NCBI GenBank assembly: GCA_963575745.1
Contig: CAUYUJ010020721.1
Span: forward strand, 105,001 to 151,614
DNA from: Prorocentrum cordatum
Lineage: Eukaryota > Sar > Dinophyceae > Prorocentrales > Prorocentraceae
Direction of reading: 5' to 3'
DNA: 46,614 nt
The notes beneath the pieces are model-generated. The model did no database searches, was not told where the DNA came from, and was given only the letters and a program-made list of their open reading frames with translations. Shown one piece after another: positions 1 to 12,386 of the stretch (its first letter is position 1; each line of letters opens with the position of its first letter). The translations under genes and the position numbers were made by a program.

Positions 1-150
1 TACTCCTACTACTACTACTACTACTACTACTACGACTACTACTGCTACTACTACTACTCCGACTGCTACTACTACTTCTGCTACTACCACTACTACTACC
101 ACTACTACTACTGCGGCTGCTGCTGCTACAACTACTACTACTACTACGTG
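1..150. repeat. CTA/ACT triplet microsatellite, window edge
   Basis: Imperfect run of CTA/ACT triplets with scattered CGA and CTG variants, cut by the window edge. It is the same class as the longer array at 3,748-5,096. Open frames through it are homopolymer artefacts. Confidence 0.95.
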
Positions 151-327
151 GAATAATAATAGTACTGCTTATTGCGAGGGTTGACCTTGCTCTGTTCGCC
201 CCGGGGAGCCTCTGGGATTCCTTTGGGTTCCCGGTGGTCTGGGGCCGTTGTGGGCTTGGGCGTCCTGGAGGCCTGGCGTCCTGGAGGCCTTCCTGGGGTC
301 CTGGAGGCCATCCTGTGCGTCCTGGTA
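151..327. other. Short unique spacer
   Basis: Non-repetitive sequence with a small local duplication of a 'gtcctggaggcc' phrase at about 263-310, leading into the 22-bp satellite. No gene is supported. Confidence 0.6.
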
Positions 328-3300
328 ATGGTAATATTATGGTTTTGATATGGTAATAATGCGGCTTTCGTATGGTAATCTTGTGGCGATCGTGTGGTAA
401 GATTATGGGTTTGATATTGTAACCGGATGGTTTCATTTGGAAATATGACGATTGGTATGGTAATCGTATTGCTTTCGTGTGGTAATCGCATGGCTTTCGC
501 ATGGTAATCTTGTGGTTTTCGCATGTACTTCTATGGTTTCCGCGTGGTAATCGCAAGGTTTTCATATGGCAATCGCAGGGTTTGCGAATGGTCATCTGTA
601 TGGCTTTCGCATGGTCGTCTTATGGTTTTCGCATGGTAACAGTATGGTTGTCGCATGGTACTCTAATGGGTTGCACATGATACTCTTATGATTGTCAAAT
701 GGTACACGTATGGTTTTTTTACATGGTGACCGTATGGTTTTCGCCTGGTAATATTATGGTCTTCGTCCAGTACTCGTATAGATTCCGAATCGTAATCGTA
801 TGGTTTTCGCATGGTGCTCTCATAACTTTTGCGCGGTAATCGCATGGTCTTCGCGGGGTAATTGCACGGTCTTCGCGTGGTTTTCGAATGTTAATCTTCT
901 GGATCTCGCATTGCTTTCGCATGGTAGTCTTATGGTATTCGCAATGGTTGTCGCAAGGTAGTCCCATGGTTTTCGCCTGGTCATTGTGCGGCTTTCGCAA
1001 GGAAATCGCACGATGATCTTCGCATGGTAATTCTATTGAGTTCGCACGGCTTTCGCATGGTAGTATTATAGGTTTGCATGGTTTTCGCATAGTAATCTCG
1101 TGGTTCTCGCATTGTAACCTCATGGCGTTCGCGTGGTAACCGCATTGTGTTCGAATGGGTTTCGCACGGTAATGTTATGGTAATCGCATGGTCTTCGCAT
1201 GGTAGTCTTATAGCGTTCGCATGGGAATCGCGTGGTTTGCGTCGGATCATTGCAGGGTTTCCGCGAGGTTTCCGAATGTTAATCTTATGGTGTTCGCATT
1301 GCTTTCGCATGGTAATCCTATGGTTTTCGCAGTGGCAATCGCAAGGTAGTCTCATGGTTTTCGCATGGTCATAGCACGGCTTTCGAAGGGAAGTCGCATG
1401 ATGATCTTCGCATGGTAATTCTATTGTGTTCGCATGTAATTCGCATGGTAATATCATGGTGTTCGCCTGGTAATCTCATGGCTTTCGAATTGTAACCTTG
1501 TGGCCCCCGCATGGTTGTCGAATGGATTTCGCAAGGTAATATAATGGTAATCGTGTGGTTTTCGCATGGTGACCTCATGGTTGTCGCATGGCGTTTGCAT
1601 GATACTCTTATGTTTTCGCATTGTAGCCTGATGATTTTCACATGGTGATCTTAAGGTTGTCGCGTGGTAATCGCGTGGCTGTCGCATGGTCACCGCGTGG
1701 TTTTCGCATTGTAGCCGCATGTTTTTCGCGTGGTAATCCTATGGCGTTCGCGCGGTACTCGCATAGCCTTCGCGAGGTAATCTCGTGGCTTTCGCAAGGT
1801 ATTCGCACGGCTGTCGCGCGATAATACGGTGGTTTTATATGGCAACCGTTTGGCTTTCGCATGGTAAGGGCATGGCTTTCACATGGTGATCTTGTGGTTT
1901 GCGCACGGTGACCGCATGGTCTTCGCTGGATAGCTGCAGGGTTTTCATATGGCAACCGCATGGCTTTCGCATGGTAATCTTATGGTGTTCGCGTGGTACT
2001 CTTGTGGCTTTCGCATGGCAGTCGCAAGGTCTTCGCATGGTAATCTTACGGCTTCCGCGAGGTAATGTCATTGCTTTCGCATGGCAACCGGGTGGTTCTC
2101 ACATGGTAATATTACGGATTTCGCATGGTACTCTTGTGGTTTTCGCATGGTGATCTTATGGCTTGCATGGGCTACTCTCACTTGCGCATGGTAATATTGT
2201 GGATGTCGCATGATAGCCGTGCGGGTTTCGCATGGTAACCTTACGATTTTCGCATTGTAATCAGATGGCTTTCGTCTGCTAGCCGCAAGGTTTTCGCGTG
2301 GTAATCGCATGGCTGTCGCATGCCAGCCGCATGGTTTTCGGTTTGTTCTCGCATGGTGTTCGCATGGTAGTGACATGTGTTTCGCATGGTCGTCTGGTGT
2401 TTGATTTGTTTGTCCGTGCGGTTTGCACATGGATTTCGCATGCTACTCGCATGGCGTTCACATGGTACTCCTATGGCTTTTCGCATGGTAGCCATATGGA
2501 TGCCGCTTGATGACCGTATGGTTTTCGCATGGTGATCTTATGGTTTTCGCATGGCGGAAATATGGTTTTTCTGTAAGATAATCGCATATTTTCCGCACGG
2601 CATGGTACTCTTATGGCTTTCGTGTGGTAGTCGTATGGTTTTTGCATGGCAGCCGTACGGTTTTCGCATGGTAACCCTGTAGCTTTCGCATGGTCGCCCT
2701 GTGGCTTTGCGTCTGGTAATCTTATGGCGTTCGCATGGCAATCTTGTGGGTTTCGCGTGGTAGCCGCATGGTGTTCGCATGGCGTTCGCACGGTCATCTT
2801 AGGGTCGTCGTATGGCTTTCGCGTGGTGGCCTTATGGTTTCCGTATGGTCCTCGTACGGTAACGTTGTAGTCTTCGTATGGTAATCCTGTGGTTGTTGCA
2901 TGGTGATCTTATGGTTTCGTATGTTTTCGCATGGTAATCGCATGGTTGCCGCAATGTAGTACCATGGTTTGCACCTGGCTTTCGCAATGTGTTCGCATGG
3001 CTATTGCGTGGTAGCCCTATGGTTTTCGAATGGTAATCGTGCGGCTTGGTTTTCGCATGGCTTTCGCATGGTAATTGCATGGTGTTCGTATGACTCCCGC
3101 ATGGTAATCGTGTGGTTTACGGGCGGCGTTCATATGGTAAGGTTTTGGTGTTCGCATGGTGTTCGTATGGTTTTCGCATGTAATCGTATGGTATGCGTAT
3201 GGCAATGTTATAGCCACCGTATGGTAATCGTAAGGCTTTCGTATGGCGAACGCATGGTTTTCATATGACAGGCGTATTGCTTTCGCATGGTACTCTTATG

Positions 3301-3655
3301 GCTTCCCACTGGCTGTCACAGTGTAATCTTATGGTTTTCGCATGGTAGTCGTATGGTGCTCGTACGGTATTCGGATGGCTGTTGCATGGTAGCCGTATGG
3401 TTTTCGTATGGTAATCGTACGGCTTTCGTATGGTGACCGTATGGCTTTCGTATGGTAATCGCATGGTTGTCGCATGCCAAATAGCATGGTTTTCGTATTG
3501 TAGTCGTGTGGCGTTCGCATTGTAGCCTTTTGGTTGTCGCATGGTAACCTTGTGGTTTTCGTTTAGTAATCGTATGGTGATCGTATGGCTTTCGTAGAGT
3601 AATCGTATGGTGTTCGCATGGTAATCGCATGATTTTCGTATGACAATGGCGTGCT
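328..3655. repeat. Satellite of about 150 diverged 22-bp units
   Basis: Tandem array with a typical unit reading TTTTCGCATGG then TAATCTTATGG. Each 22-bp unit is thus two related 11-bp halves, both ending in ATGG. Units are diverged by substitution but rarely by length, so the phase holds over about 3.3 kb. Because 22 is not a multiple of 3, every frame cycles through the unit, and on the minus strand this gives long stop-poor frames that repeat every 22 residues. I regard those as by-products of the satellite and not as proteins. Confidence 0.9.
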
Positions 3656-3747
3656 TTTCGGGCGCGGCGGTTCTTCCCTCAGGATCCCCACCACATACCC
3701 CTCCTTTCTTCCAAGGAATACATTGGGCAAACAGAGTAAGGCCACCC

Positions 3748-3749
3748 GA

Positions 3750-3799
<50 letters not shown>

Positions 3800-4169
3800 G
3801 ACTACTACTACTACGACGACTACTACTACTACTACAACTACTACTACTACAACTACTACTGCTACTACTACTACTACTGCTACTACTACTACTACTACGA
3901 CTAGTACTACTACTGCTACTACGACTACTACACGACAACTACTACAACTACTACGACAACGTATACGGCTACTACCAATGCTACGACTACTACAACAACT
4001 ACTACTACGACTACTACTACCACTACGAACGACGGCTACTACGACTACGACCGCGACCGCTACGACTACGACTACTACTACGACTACGCCTACGATTACG
4101 ACTGCGACACGACTACAACTCCGACTAGGACTGCTACTACTACTACTACTACTACTACGGCTATTACTG

Positions 4170-4218
<49 letters not shown>

Positions 4219-4261
4219 CAGTACTAATGCGACTACAACTACCGCTGCTACTGCTGTTGCG

Positions 4262-4305
<44 letters not shown>

Positions 4306-4771
4306 GACTACTGCTAGAACCACTCGTACTACTGCTACTACACTACTACTACTACGGCTACTAGTACTGCTATTACAAGTACTAAAACTACGACTCCGAC
4401 TACGACATCGACGACCACTACGACTACTACTACGACTACGACTGCTACTACTGCAGCTAGTAGTATTACTAGTAGTAGTAGTAGTACTACTACTGCTACT
4501 ACTGCTGCTACTGCTACTGCTACTGCTGCTGCTACTACTACTACTACTACGACCACCGCCCCCACCACCGCCACTACCACGACTCTTGCTGCGTCTATTA
4601 CTACTGATACTGCTTCTACTATTGCTACAACTAGTACTACGACGGCGACAACGACGACGACTATTACTGCTGGTACGGCTAGTACTACTACTACTACTGC
4701 TGCTGCTACTACCACTACTACTATTACTAATACTGCTACTATTATTTCTACTACTGCGACTGCGACTGCTG

Positions 4772-4847
<76 letters not shown>

Positions 4848-4897
4848 GACTACGACTACGACTACGATTACTACTACTACTACTGCTACTATTACTA

Positions 4898-4937
<40 letters not shown>

Positions 4938-5096
4938 GACGACTACTACTACTACTACTACTACTACGACTACTACTACTACTATTATTATTACTACTAC
5001 TACTACTACTACTACTACTACGACTACTACCACTACTACTACTACTACTACTACTATTACTACTACTACTACTACTACTACTACGACTCTTACTAC
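3748..5096. repeat. Long CTA/ACT triplet microsatellite (1.35 kb)
   Basis: Nearly continuous ACT/CTA triplets with CGA, CTG and ATT interruptions. It encodes only runs of T, L, Y or V in its open frames. A short unique piece (3,656-3,747) separates it from the 22-bp satellite. Confidence 0.95.
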
Positions 5097-5870
5097 ATAT
5101 ACGAACATGTTTTCATGTACGTATGCCTCTACCTCTACCCGTCCCTGTACCTCGGCCTCTAATTCCTACTCAACCGCTGCCTCTACCTCTACCTCCTGCA
5201 CCTCTACTACTTCTAGTATGACTACTAGCGATCCCCACGTCAGATTCCTCTTCCTTAGTCCCCAATCTCTCCGTTCTTCTCCCTCCAGCCCTTCCCCTTC
5301 GCTTCTTTCGTCTGGGCATAATGCCGTAGGCCATACTGTTAAGCAAAGCATCTGCAAGGAGGCGGCCAGAGGAAGCAGCAGGAGGAACGCGTCGCCTTGA
5401 CCACCCCGTGAGCTCGGTACATTGAATTGCGGTGCACTTGGACAAGATTCCTTCACATGCACGACCTAATCAAAGGGACAGACAAGGGGTCAGGTGGGTG
5501 GCAAAGACGTCCCTGTCCCTATCCCCCCCCCCTCCCGGTATAACAGCGAAAAGACAAACGCTCAAAGCAACAGCTTGGTCGGAAATCATGTGCGCGCAAA
5601 CGTTGGCAACCAAATAATGACTTCCCCCTTGCAAATTGGGGAAGGGACTCTGTGGTGCGATTGTTCCTTCCTGCTCTTCCAGCCCCTCCCCCCTTCATAA
5701 CATCAGCGTCCTCATGTTGATCCTCCTCCTCATCCTCCTCCCTTATCCCTATACGCCCCTGCGTCGATTCCTTCCATGACGCGTCACTCCGTTCCATACA
5801 CGCGTGTTCCCCCGGCAGCCACACGCGCACCAACTTCAGCCAGGCGGCCCCCGCGGCCGCGGGACCCGTC
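5097..5870. other. Unique spacer, no gene recognised
   Basis: Pyrimidine-rich sequence that becomes ordinary unique sequence from about 5,320. Open frames here are short and unlike known families. Nothing further is supported. Confidence 0.5.
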
Positions 5871-5871
5871 G

Positions 5872-6131
5872 CAGACAGACAGACAGACAAACAGACAGGT
5901 ACACACACACGCACACACGCACACACACGCACACACGAACACACGCACACACGCACACACGCCGACACGCACACGCACACACACACTCACACACACGCAC
6001 ACACTCACGCACACATACACACGCACACACGCACATACACGCACGTACACGCACATACACGCACACACACAAACACACACAAACACACAAACACAAGCAC
6101 AACACACAAACACAAGCACACACACACACAC
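5872..6131. repeat. CAGA then CA/CACACG simple repeat
   Basis: A short CAGA run leads into about 230 bp of ACAC repeats with regular G interruptions. Confidence 0.95.
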
Positions 6132-6309
6132 TTTTGAGAAATACGCGTGACAATCCGCGTGGTGAGGTGAATTCATGCCCAAATCCGCAACGTTTTGCTG
6201 CGGTCTGTAACGGGAGGTGCTGCGCTTTGACAAACGCAACCGTTTAGCACGCCGGGTAAGAACCATCTAAGCGAGAACTTGGAAATACATACGATTGCAT
6301 GAAAAAATC

Positions 6310-6452
6310 GACGTGCAAATGCACACACACATATACAACACAGACGGACGATCACAGAGGCACACGCGCGCGCACACACACAAACACGCACATGCACATG
6401 TACGCGCGCGAAACGTACACGCACATATTCACACGCACACACACACACACCA
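6310..6452. repeat. CA-rich simple repeat
   Basis: A second CA/CACG-rich block, interrupted by unique sequence around 6,340-6,355. Confidence 0.85.
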
Positions 6453-6599
6453 ATCCCACCCCTCCGCATCATCATCCCGCTCACTCGTTGGTTTCGAATC
6501 GCCCCTTTCGTCTTCTGCGTCAACCCCATCGCGTTACATGAATCATCGGGCAATGCACACGTGTCCGAAACAACTGCTGCTGGAACTGCGATAGCGGCC

Positions 6600-6965
6600 A
6601 CGATTGCAACACCTACGCATGCATTCACCACTGCCACTACCATGACCACCACTACTACCAACACTCATTATCATTTCCATCATCACCGTCCCAGCGTGCG
6701 CCATCTATTCTCGTACCCACCACCGCCGTACTAATACGCATCATTGTCGTCGTCGTTGTCCGTATCGCTGCCACCAACATCATCATCATAATCATCATCA
6801 TCGTCATCATCATCATCACCATCATCATAAACATCATCATACTAATCATACTTATCATCATCAACAGCAGCATCATCAGCATCACCAATCACTTTAAACA
6901 TGCTCATCACACCATCATCAGCATCACCATCACTCTAAACATGCTCATCACCACCATCATCATTA
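6600..6965. repeat. CAT/CCA triplet repeat with a duplicated sub-block
   Basis: ATC/CAT triplet-rich sequence. Near its end a phrase containing 'taaacatgctcatcac' occurs twice about 46 bp apart (about 6,894 and 6,936), showing a local tandem duplication. Confidence 0.8.
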
Positions 6966-7111
6966 TATGCATCCTCCCTCGAGTTCCAGTCTTCCCTCAC
7001 TCACTCGTTCAAATACCACTCCATACGCTCCTCTTCCTTCTAAAGCGAGCACGGTCTGTGCGCCCGCGCGCCCCCATCGTCCGTCTCAGGGACCTTGAGA
7101 AACCAGTTGCC

Positions 7112-7210
7112 GTCCTCCTCCTCCTCCTCCTCCTCCTCCCTCCTCCTCCTCCTCCTCCTCCTCCTCCTCCTCCTCCTCCTCCTCCTCATCATCATCATCA
7201 TCATCATCCT
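7112..7210. repeat. CCT then CAT triplet run
   Basis: About 75 bp of CCT triplets followed directly by CAT triplets. Confidence 0.95.
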
Positions 7211-7419
7211 CGTCCCCGTCACATTGTCGTCTTCTTGGGGTTCGGGTATCCCCCCCGCCGCCTCCATAATCGCGCTTCCCTCCCCCGTCCTTGATCCGAT
7301 ATGACCCCCCTCCTCGTCCTCGCCGCTTGCATCCGTATCTCCGCCCCCCCGGCCGTCCCCGCTCTGCTTCCCCCTCACCTGCCCCAAACACCCCGCCTTT
7401 CCCCTCGCACTATATCGCT

Positions 7420-7543
7420 GGTTCAAAGATGGTGTCCTAAAGGATGGGGTCCTAAGAATAGGACGGGATCCAATGGTGAATTTAGATTGTTTGAGGCAGC
7501 TCGTCCTTAGGACCATCCCTCAGGACCCCATCTTTGAATCACC
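7420..7543. mobile_element. Inverted-repeat (MITE-like) element, 124 bp
   Basis: The left end 'ggttcaaagatgg' and right end 'ccatctttgaatcacc' are inverted copies. The arms continue inward for about 40 bp, including 'ggggtcctaag' against 'cttaggacc', with a few mismatches. No clear target duplication was seen, so it may be only a hairpin-forming repeat. Confidence 0.5.
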
Positions 7544-9320
7544 GATTGTCCGTCCCAAATCTCGCCTCCACGACCTTGAGGACCCGGATGTAGTACCATA
7601 ACAGCCACCACACCGTCAGCGCGCCGACCTTGACGCCGCGTGTTTCTTAAGCGACACGCGACCCCTGCTTGATCAAAGGAGAGGAGAGCGAGCAGGGAGG
7701 AATGGGGAGGGAAGGTGGAAAGATAAGTGAGGGAGACGGGAAGGGTGCGGGAGAAATGGTTTCTGTCCTCCGCGACATCGAACGAGCAGTCGGACATGGG
7801 AAGAACTCAACTGGGGCCTCCCGTCGGCTCTCTAAGTCTCCAAACAGCCTGTAACAATTTTCCTGATGCGCCTAGGCGGTATATTCGGCAAGCCAACCAG
7901 AAGGAACAATCCAGAAAACGGTGGATAACGACCCAGCCAGCGTTTGCGGGGGAGCCACTGCCCGTTGAAGTCGTACTTTCGGGCTGCTGCTCCAGCCGCT
8001 TCATCACTGGGAAACAAGCTTCTAGGTGAAGTCCTAGATCGCAGTCCCAAGCGCTGGTGTGTCAAGAAGAATGGCGAGTAGCAGATTGGTAAAGCCACAG
8101 AGGCGTGAACGGGCACGGTTGGGGAAAGAGGCCGTAGCAGCCGTGAGCGCCGGATAATCCAACGATGCGAGCTGCAAAACGCAGTACAGCGTGAGGGTCC
8201 CAATATGGGCCATGTGTTTGCCCATCGGTGCTGTTTTCTCCACGACGCATGTGTCCGATTGCTGCCCCCAGCGCGAACCATATAATAGCGAAAACGACTA
8301 GCCCGAGAATGTGTAGAGAAGGACGGTTATTAGGCGCGTTGCCGCGCTGGGGTAGCGCCTTGTCGAGTCTTCGAGGCGCTCTATCTGGCGGGTCTCCCCG
8401 CCCCTGCTTCAAGTATTGCGCTATTAGCTCGTCGCCGAGCGGTTGGTGGTAACGCAATGATGAAGCGTATATGGTACCAATCTGGTCGTCTAGACGTCGT
8501 ACCTCTCGTGTCGCTTCTTGCTCTTGGATAGATCCTCGTAAACGTACTGGGAGTGGTGGCGCAGGGTGGTAGGTGGTCACGAAGATCGTGCCGAAGAATA
8601 TGAGGCTAAGAAGAGCAAGAGCTGACCACACGAGAGTGCGGCCAGCTCAGCTACCAAGTCGAAAGTGAGCCTGGTAACTCAAATAGCATCCGATTCCATG
8701 ATAGACATCGGATGGCAAATAGCGTCCATCGCTCTGCTGTGATAGTACAGTATGAGGGGTGGACGGATAAGATAGGATAAGATCGATGTAATGATCTTTC
8801 CAGCACATAGCGAACACTCGCGGTGTCCGGGCAAATAGGGCGCGCGTGCCTTGGGCCAAAGGCGACGGCGCGCGAGCTATGCTCCCGATACTGTAACATA
8901 TCCCAAAGAGCTACCCTTAAAGTGCCACGACCCCGAGAGGCTCATGTCGTACGTGGTTCTGTGACGTGATGGAGCTTCATGCGGCCCCGTGATGGCCCGA
9001 GAGGGCTCGCGAGGCGGCAAGAGGGGCCCCAAGACTGATGCTGTTCCCATCCTACTTAAGGACCACATCCCAGAAATAATTTCGAGCACCCCAAAAGTGT
9101 CAAAAGAGTGTCGAGACAGTGTCGAAACAGTAACGGTGCTCGAGGGTAAAGTAGGTTGGAACATCATAACCCAAGACGGCCCCAAAGGCGTCAATATTGG
9201 CGTTGAGTGTTCGATTGCCCCTAGGGGCACGAAGCAATCGGGTGAAGGAGTGAAGGCCGGTATGCATTTTCCTCAGGGCTCCTTATGGCCTAGCACGCAA
9301 ACCCTCAATCGTCACATCCG
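7544..9320. other. Downstream of the esterase stop: unique sequence, no gene supported
   Basis: Unlike its surroundings, this stretch is non-repetitive. The longest minus-strand frame (to 8,062) has a hydrophobic start and a second hydrophobic segment, but it opens with GTG, has a stop just upstream (8,647) and no early ATG. It could be an exon or chance. The part next to 9,321 should contain the esterase 3' UTR. Confidence 0.4.
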
Positions 9321-10028
9321 TCATAATAACTTGCGTCGCTTTGTACTCTGGTCATTCATGAACTGTGTTTCAAAGTATCTTTCCATGAACCTGTACCGCC
9401 TCAATGTTTTCTCATCCAATGTCCGCATTCCTACGCACGGACCCAATTCCATGTATCTTGTGCAGCCACAGCGGTGCGGCTCCCAATGCGGTGATGGAAA
9501 CGCTTCGCTGTCGGAGCCTTGACATGGGTTCCCTGTCCGCGAGAAGTTTACCAAAAAAGTAATCATTTGCGTCGCTAGAGCTTCCTTCCTACGCTTCATC
9601 CCGTCCCCAAACTCTGATAAGAGCTTCAACACATGTCCATTCCAGTACACGGCATCGGCACCATGAAAGCTCGAAGGGAATATCGAAATATCTGGTTCCC
9701 AAGGCAACCCACTGGACGAAACTGCTTCGGTAAACACATACATGAAAACCGGTGGCGCCTCCGCGCATGATGCAATCAAGTTGGCGACGAACCATGTCGC
9801 AGCGTTGTACCACACATCCTTACTAAGATCTCCCAGGAAGTGATCCAAATATTCTTTCGCGGACACTGGCCTTGCAAATGGATAGTGAGGATAATGAAGC
9901 TTGGGCTCTTCGGTCTCACCAAATTCGTTCACCAATCCGCCACGGCGCTTGCGCGATGGAGAGTTAGATTGCGGACTGCCTTGTTCGTAGACTGGTAAGG
10001 TTTCTGTGGTTGTCCAGGGACACTCCAC
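9321..10028 (-). CDS. Type-B carboxylesterase, exon 3 (C-terminal third)
   Basis: Last exon of an alpha/beta-hydrolase of the type-B carboxylesterase family (ester hydrolysis by a Ser-acid-His triad). It encodes residues 375-609 of my model. FHGAD near residues 495-499 holds the likely catalytic histidine (H496) in the position of the family's HGxE/D motif, and NFSRTGNP (535-542) is the typical C-terminal signature. The frame ends in TGA at 9,321. The 5' edge is inferred: an AG at 10,029-10,030 gives phase 0, matching the phase-0 donor of exon 2, but nearby AGs are possible. A polar insert of about 35 residues (SPSRKRRGG region) follows the junction and is not typical of the family. The tail ends in basic residues (KRRKLL). 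Confidence 0.82.
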   Translation of the reverse strand: MECPWTTTETLPVYEQGSPQSNSPSRKRRGGLVNEFGETEEPKLHYPHYPFARPVSAKEYLDHFLGDLSKDVWYNAATWFVANLIASCAEAPPVFMYVFTEAVSSSGLPWEPDISIFPSSFHGADAVYWNGHVLKLLSEFGDGMKRRKEALATQMITFLVNFSRTGNPCQGSDSEAFPSPHWEPHRCGCTRYMELGPCVGMRTLDEKTLRRYRFMERYFETQFMNDQSTKRRKLL

Positions 10029-10675
10029 CTTGCTACTAGCATCCCCCGTCCGAAAGCCGCCCCCCAGTTGTGCTCCCCGACACCCTTTGCTGCATCCTGA
10101 CAACACTAATGCAGCCCAAGATTGCTCTGGAACTGCTGCAATATGTCCGAAGACCACACTAGAAGGCCCAACGGCCCCTTAAAAGCTGCAAGATGTCCCC
10201 CAGATGCCCCAAGAAGCTTCTCTAGAATCGAGGTCCCAAGAGGGGTACCGAACTGCCCCAAACTCACCCAAGACGACCATGGACCGCCCTCCCCCTGAGG
10301 GCTCCAATACGGACTCAAGACCCGCGAGCGCATCCCCAAGATGGTTCAACCGAGCCTCTTCGGAAGAACTTGGTAGAGCCCATGTAGCCCAAAACAGATC
10401 CGAGGCCCCCGACGGCCCAAACGGGGGCCCCAAACTGTTCCTTTGTCCTCCTGCCCGCGTGCCGTAAAGGTCCTTACCCGAGGGTCGGAAGCCGGGCAAG
10501 GACTGCTAAATCCGTGGCTGCTGAAATCGACCTCCGGGAAGTTGTCTTCGTCCTTCTGGGAAGAAGCCCGCTGACTGTTTCGCGCGCCGCGCCTCCTCCC
10601 GGGAAGCTGTTTTTTCCTTCCGGGAGGGCCGTTTTAGCAGCCACGGTTTTAGCAGCCCACGCCCAGCTTTCTCGG

Positions 10676-10860
10676 GAGCGGCCAAGAGGGGGGTGTCCAA
10701 GAGGGGGGTGCAAATCATGACCGGCGGCACCCGCTGGGGACCAGGGACGCAACAAGACAAGACGAGGCGCCATGAGATCTGGGGAAATATCACGGCCCCC
10801 TCCATGAGATCCCTCCCCCCCCAGTCATCACCCCCCTCTTTGCCGTAGTTTTGCGCCCCA
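10676..10860. repeat. Direct repeat, copy 1 (pair with 11,650-11,850)
   Basis: Shares 'caaatcatgaccggcggcac' and 'tctggggaaatatcacggcc' with the second copy, plus G-rich phrases ('gaggggggtg'). Part of the G-rich phrase also recurs at 11,425-11,462. Confidence 0.8.
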
Positions 10861-11047
10861 GTGATCTGTTTCTCATGGCCCCCGGGCCGGACCACGGGCC
10901 ATAGAGGCCGCAATCGAGGCAGTCAGCCCAGATCGCCAGACACATCTCAAGAGATCTGGGTGCCTGAGCTTACGTCGCTCAGCTGGCAGCTGCCTCGCGG
11001 GCGCACCAAGAGGAGTCAGCACCCCCCTCTTTGCCGCCCCCGGCTTT

Positions 11048-11252
11048 GAGCCTGTTTTTTTGACTCTGGCAAGTTTACTTGCATGGACGGGGGGGGGTGC
11101 TGAGCCTGAAGCAAGCCTGGGGGTTGGGGGGCGCGGAAATCACGCAAGTCGAAAGGCACTTGCACGCTAGTATTCGCTTGAAGAGGGGCGAGGGGGGGGG
11201 GGGGGGGCGAACGCCATGCAAGTAAACTTGCCTGAATCCAAAAAACAGGCTC
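11048..11252. mobile_element. 205-bp element with 39-bp inverted ends
   Basis: The left end (11,048-11,086, starting GAGCCTGTTTTTT) and right end (11,214-11,252, finishing CAGGCTC) are inverted copies with only a few mismatches, including a shared palindromic GCAAGTTTACTTGC core. TTT flanks both sides, which would be a 3-bp target duplication but could be chance. No coding capacity; it looks like a MITE. Confidence 0.6.
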
Positions 11253-11649
11253 TTTCGAGGGGGGGCGGGGGGGGTGGGCCGGGCAGTGGCAGCGCGCGGG
11301 CGCGGCGGGGCGCCGCCGCGCAGAAACCTGCGCAGGCTCTGGCGGGGCGCCCGCGAGCACCCGCCGGGCGCCCGCGATCCCGGGCGGACCCCCCCCGGAA
11401 ACCCACGGTCGCCACAGTTGATCTCGGGAGCGGCCAAGAGGGGGGTGTCCCAGAGGGGGGGGCGCCAAGCTAGGTGCGCTCGCGTCATATCTGACGTCCT
11501 ACCCCTCCCTCCCATCCCTTTCAATAGCGCTGATTTTCTCTATCCGCGGAAGCGTGTCGTAGCGGACCTGTGGCTCCGCGCGCGCGCGCGCGTAGTTGGT
11601 GGTGGTGCGCGTGCGTGCGTGCGTGCACATCATGACCGGCGAATCGTGA

Positions 11650-11850
11650 GCCGACACGTGCGTCCCAGAGGGGGGGGTCCCAGAGGGGGGGGTGCAAATC
11701 ATGACCGGCGGCACGTGCGCGGCCCTGCGGGGGGGCCAGGGACGTAGCGAGACAGGAAGAGGCGGCATGACATCTGGGGAAATATCACGGCCCCCGCCAT
11801 GATCCCCCCCCCCTAGTCATCGCCCCCCTCTCTGCCGCCCCCGAACAGTC
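11650..11850. repeat. Direct repeat, copy 2 (pair with 10,676-10,860)
   Basis: Same order of shared phrases as copy 1, about 980 bp away, with scattered substitutions and changes in G-run length. Confidence 0.8.
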
Positions 11851-11852
11851 AA

Positions 11853-12220
11853 TCTAAGGAGGGGGCGGGGCGCTGGCCTGGGGCACGACCGTTGCGCTCC
11901 AAGAGGCCCCGAACAAATCCCCAGGCAGCCTCCAAGATGAAGGCTGCTAATCCAAGTCGGCAGTGGACAAACCTCCCTTTAGTAAACCTCCCCTTAGTGA
12001 CAATGGCCTGGGACCGAAACCGACGGACCTGGACCCGCAAAAATGACGGCCGCGACGCCCTCCCGCGAACCGAAAACGGCCAATTCCTTAATCGACGTGT
12101 CAGGGTAGGAAGTCTATCCACCTCCGACTAAGGAGGGGGGCAAGGCGTTGGCCGGGGGCACGACCGTTGCGCTCCAAGAGGCCCCGAACAAATCCCCCGG
12201 CAGCCTCCAGGATGAAGGCT
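11853..12220. repeat. Direct repeat pair of about 93 bp, 273 bp apart
   Basis: Copies at 11,853-11,945 and 12,126-12,220 both run from 'ctaaggaggggg' through 'cacgaccgttgcgctccaag' to 'atgaaggctgc'. They look about 90 percent identical by eye. Confidence 0.85.
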
Positions 12221-12386
12221 GCGAACTGGAACGTGAGCTCAAGACCCGCGCCAATTGAGACGAGGCTCTGCACAGGAACGGGTCTTCAACTCAACCTCCT
12301 GCTCCTGCTCCGCTGCCACGCAGGCGCGGTGGCGGGTTTTGCCACAGGCAGATGGATAGAGTGTCTAATTCATCCAGTGTTCTCAC

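Larger units (their letters stand above)
10029..12386 (-). other. Carboxylesterase intron 2 (2.36 kb)
   Basis: On the minus strand it opens GTGAGA at 12,386, a good donor, and is inferred to end at the AG before exon 3. It holds CCCAAGA-type minisatellite (10,200-10,450), a direct repeat pair (10,676-10,860 and 11,650-11,850), a hairpin element (11,048-11,252) and a second direct pair (11,853-11,945 and 12,126-12,220). No independent gene was recognised in it. Confidence 0.7.

Noticed and set aside
328-3650. Long minus-strand frames with 22-residue repeats across the satellite
   Set aside because: They follow directly from a 22-bp tandem repeat that is stop-poor on one strand; they occur in several frames at once and have no independent start or domain.
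3640-5230. Poly-Thr, poly-Leu and poly-Val frames of 160-256 codons
   Set aside because: Translations of CTA/ACT triplet repeat in different frames, not genes.
1-7210. CRISPR-like array
   Set aside because: The regular repeats have no distinct conserved-repeat/variable-spacer pattern and no cas genes; they are eukaryotic satellites and microsatellites.
8062-8646. Minus-strand frame of about 190 codons with two hydrophobic segments
   Set aside because: No ATG at its start, a stop just upstream, no recognisable family. Kept only as a note on the region.
8989-9522. Plus-strand frame of 177 codons
   Set aside because: Overlaps the end of esterase exon 3 on the opposite strand, which is well supported.
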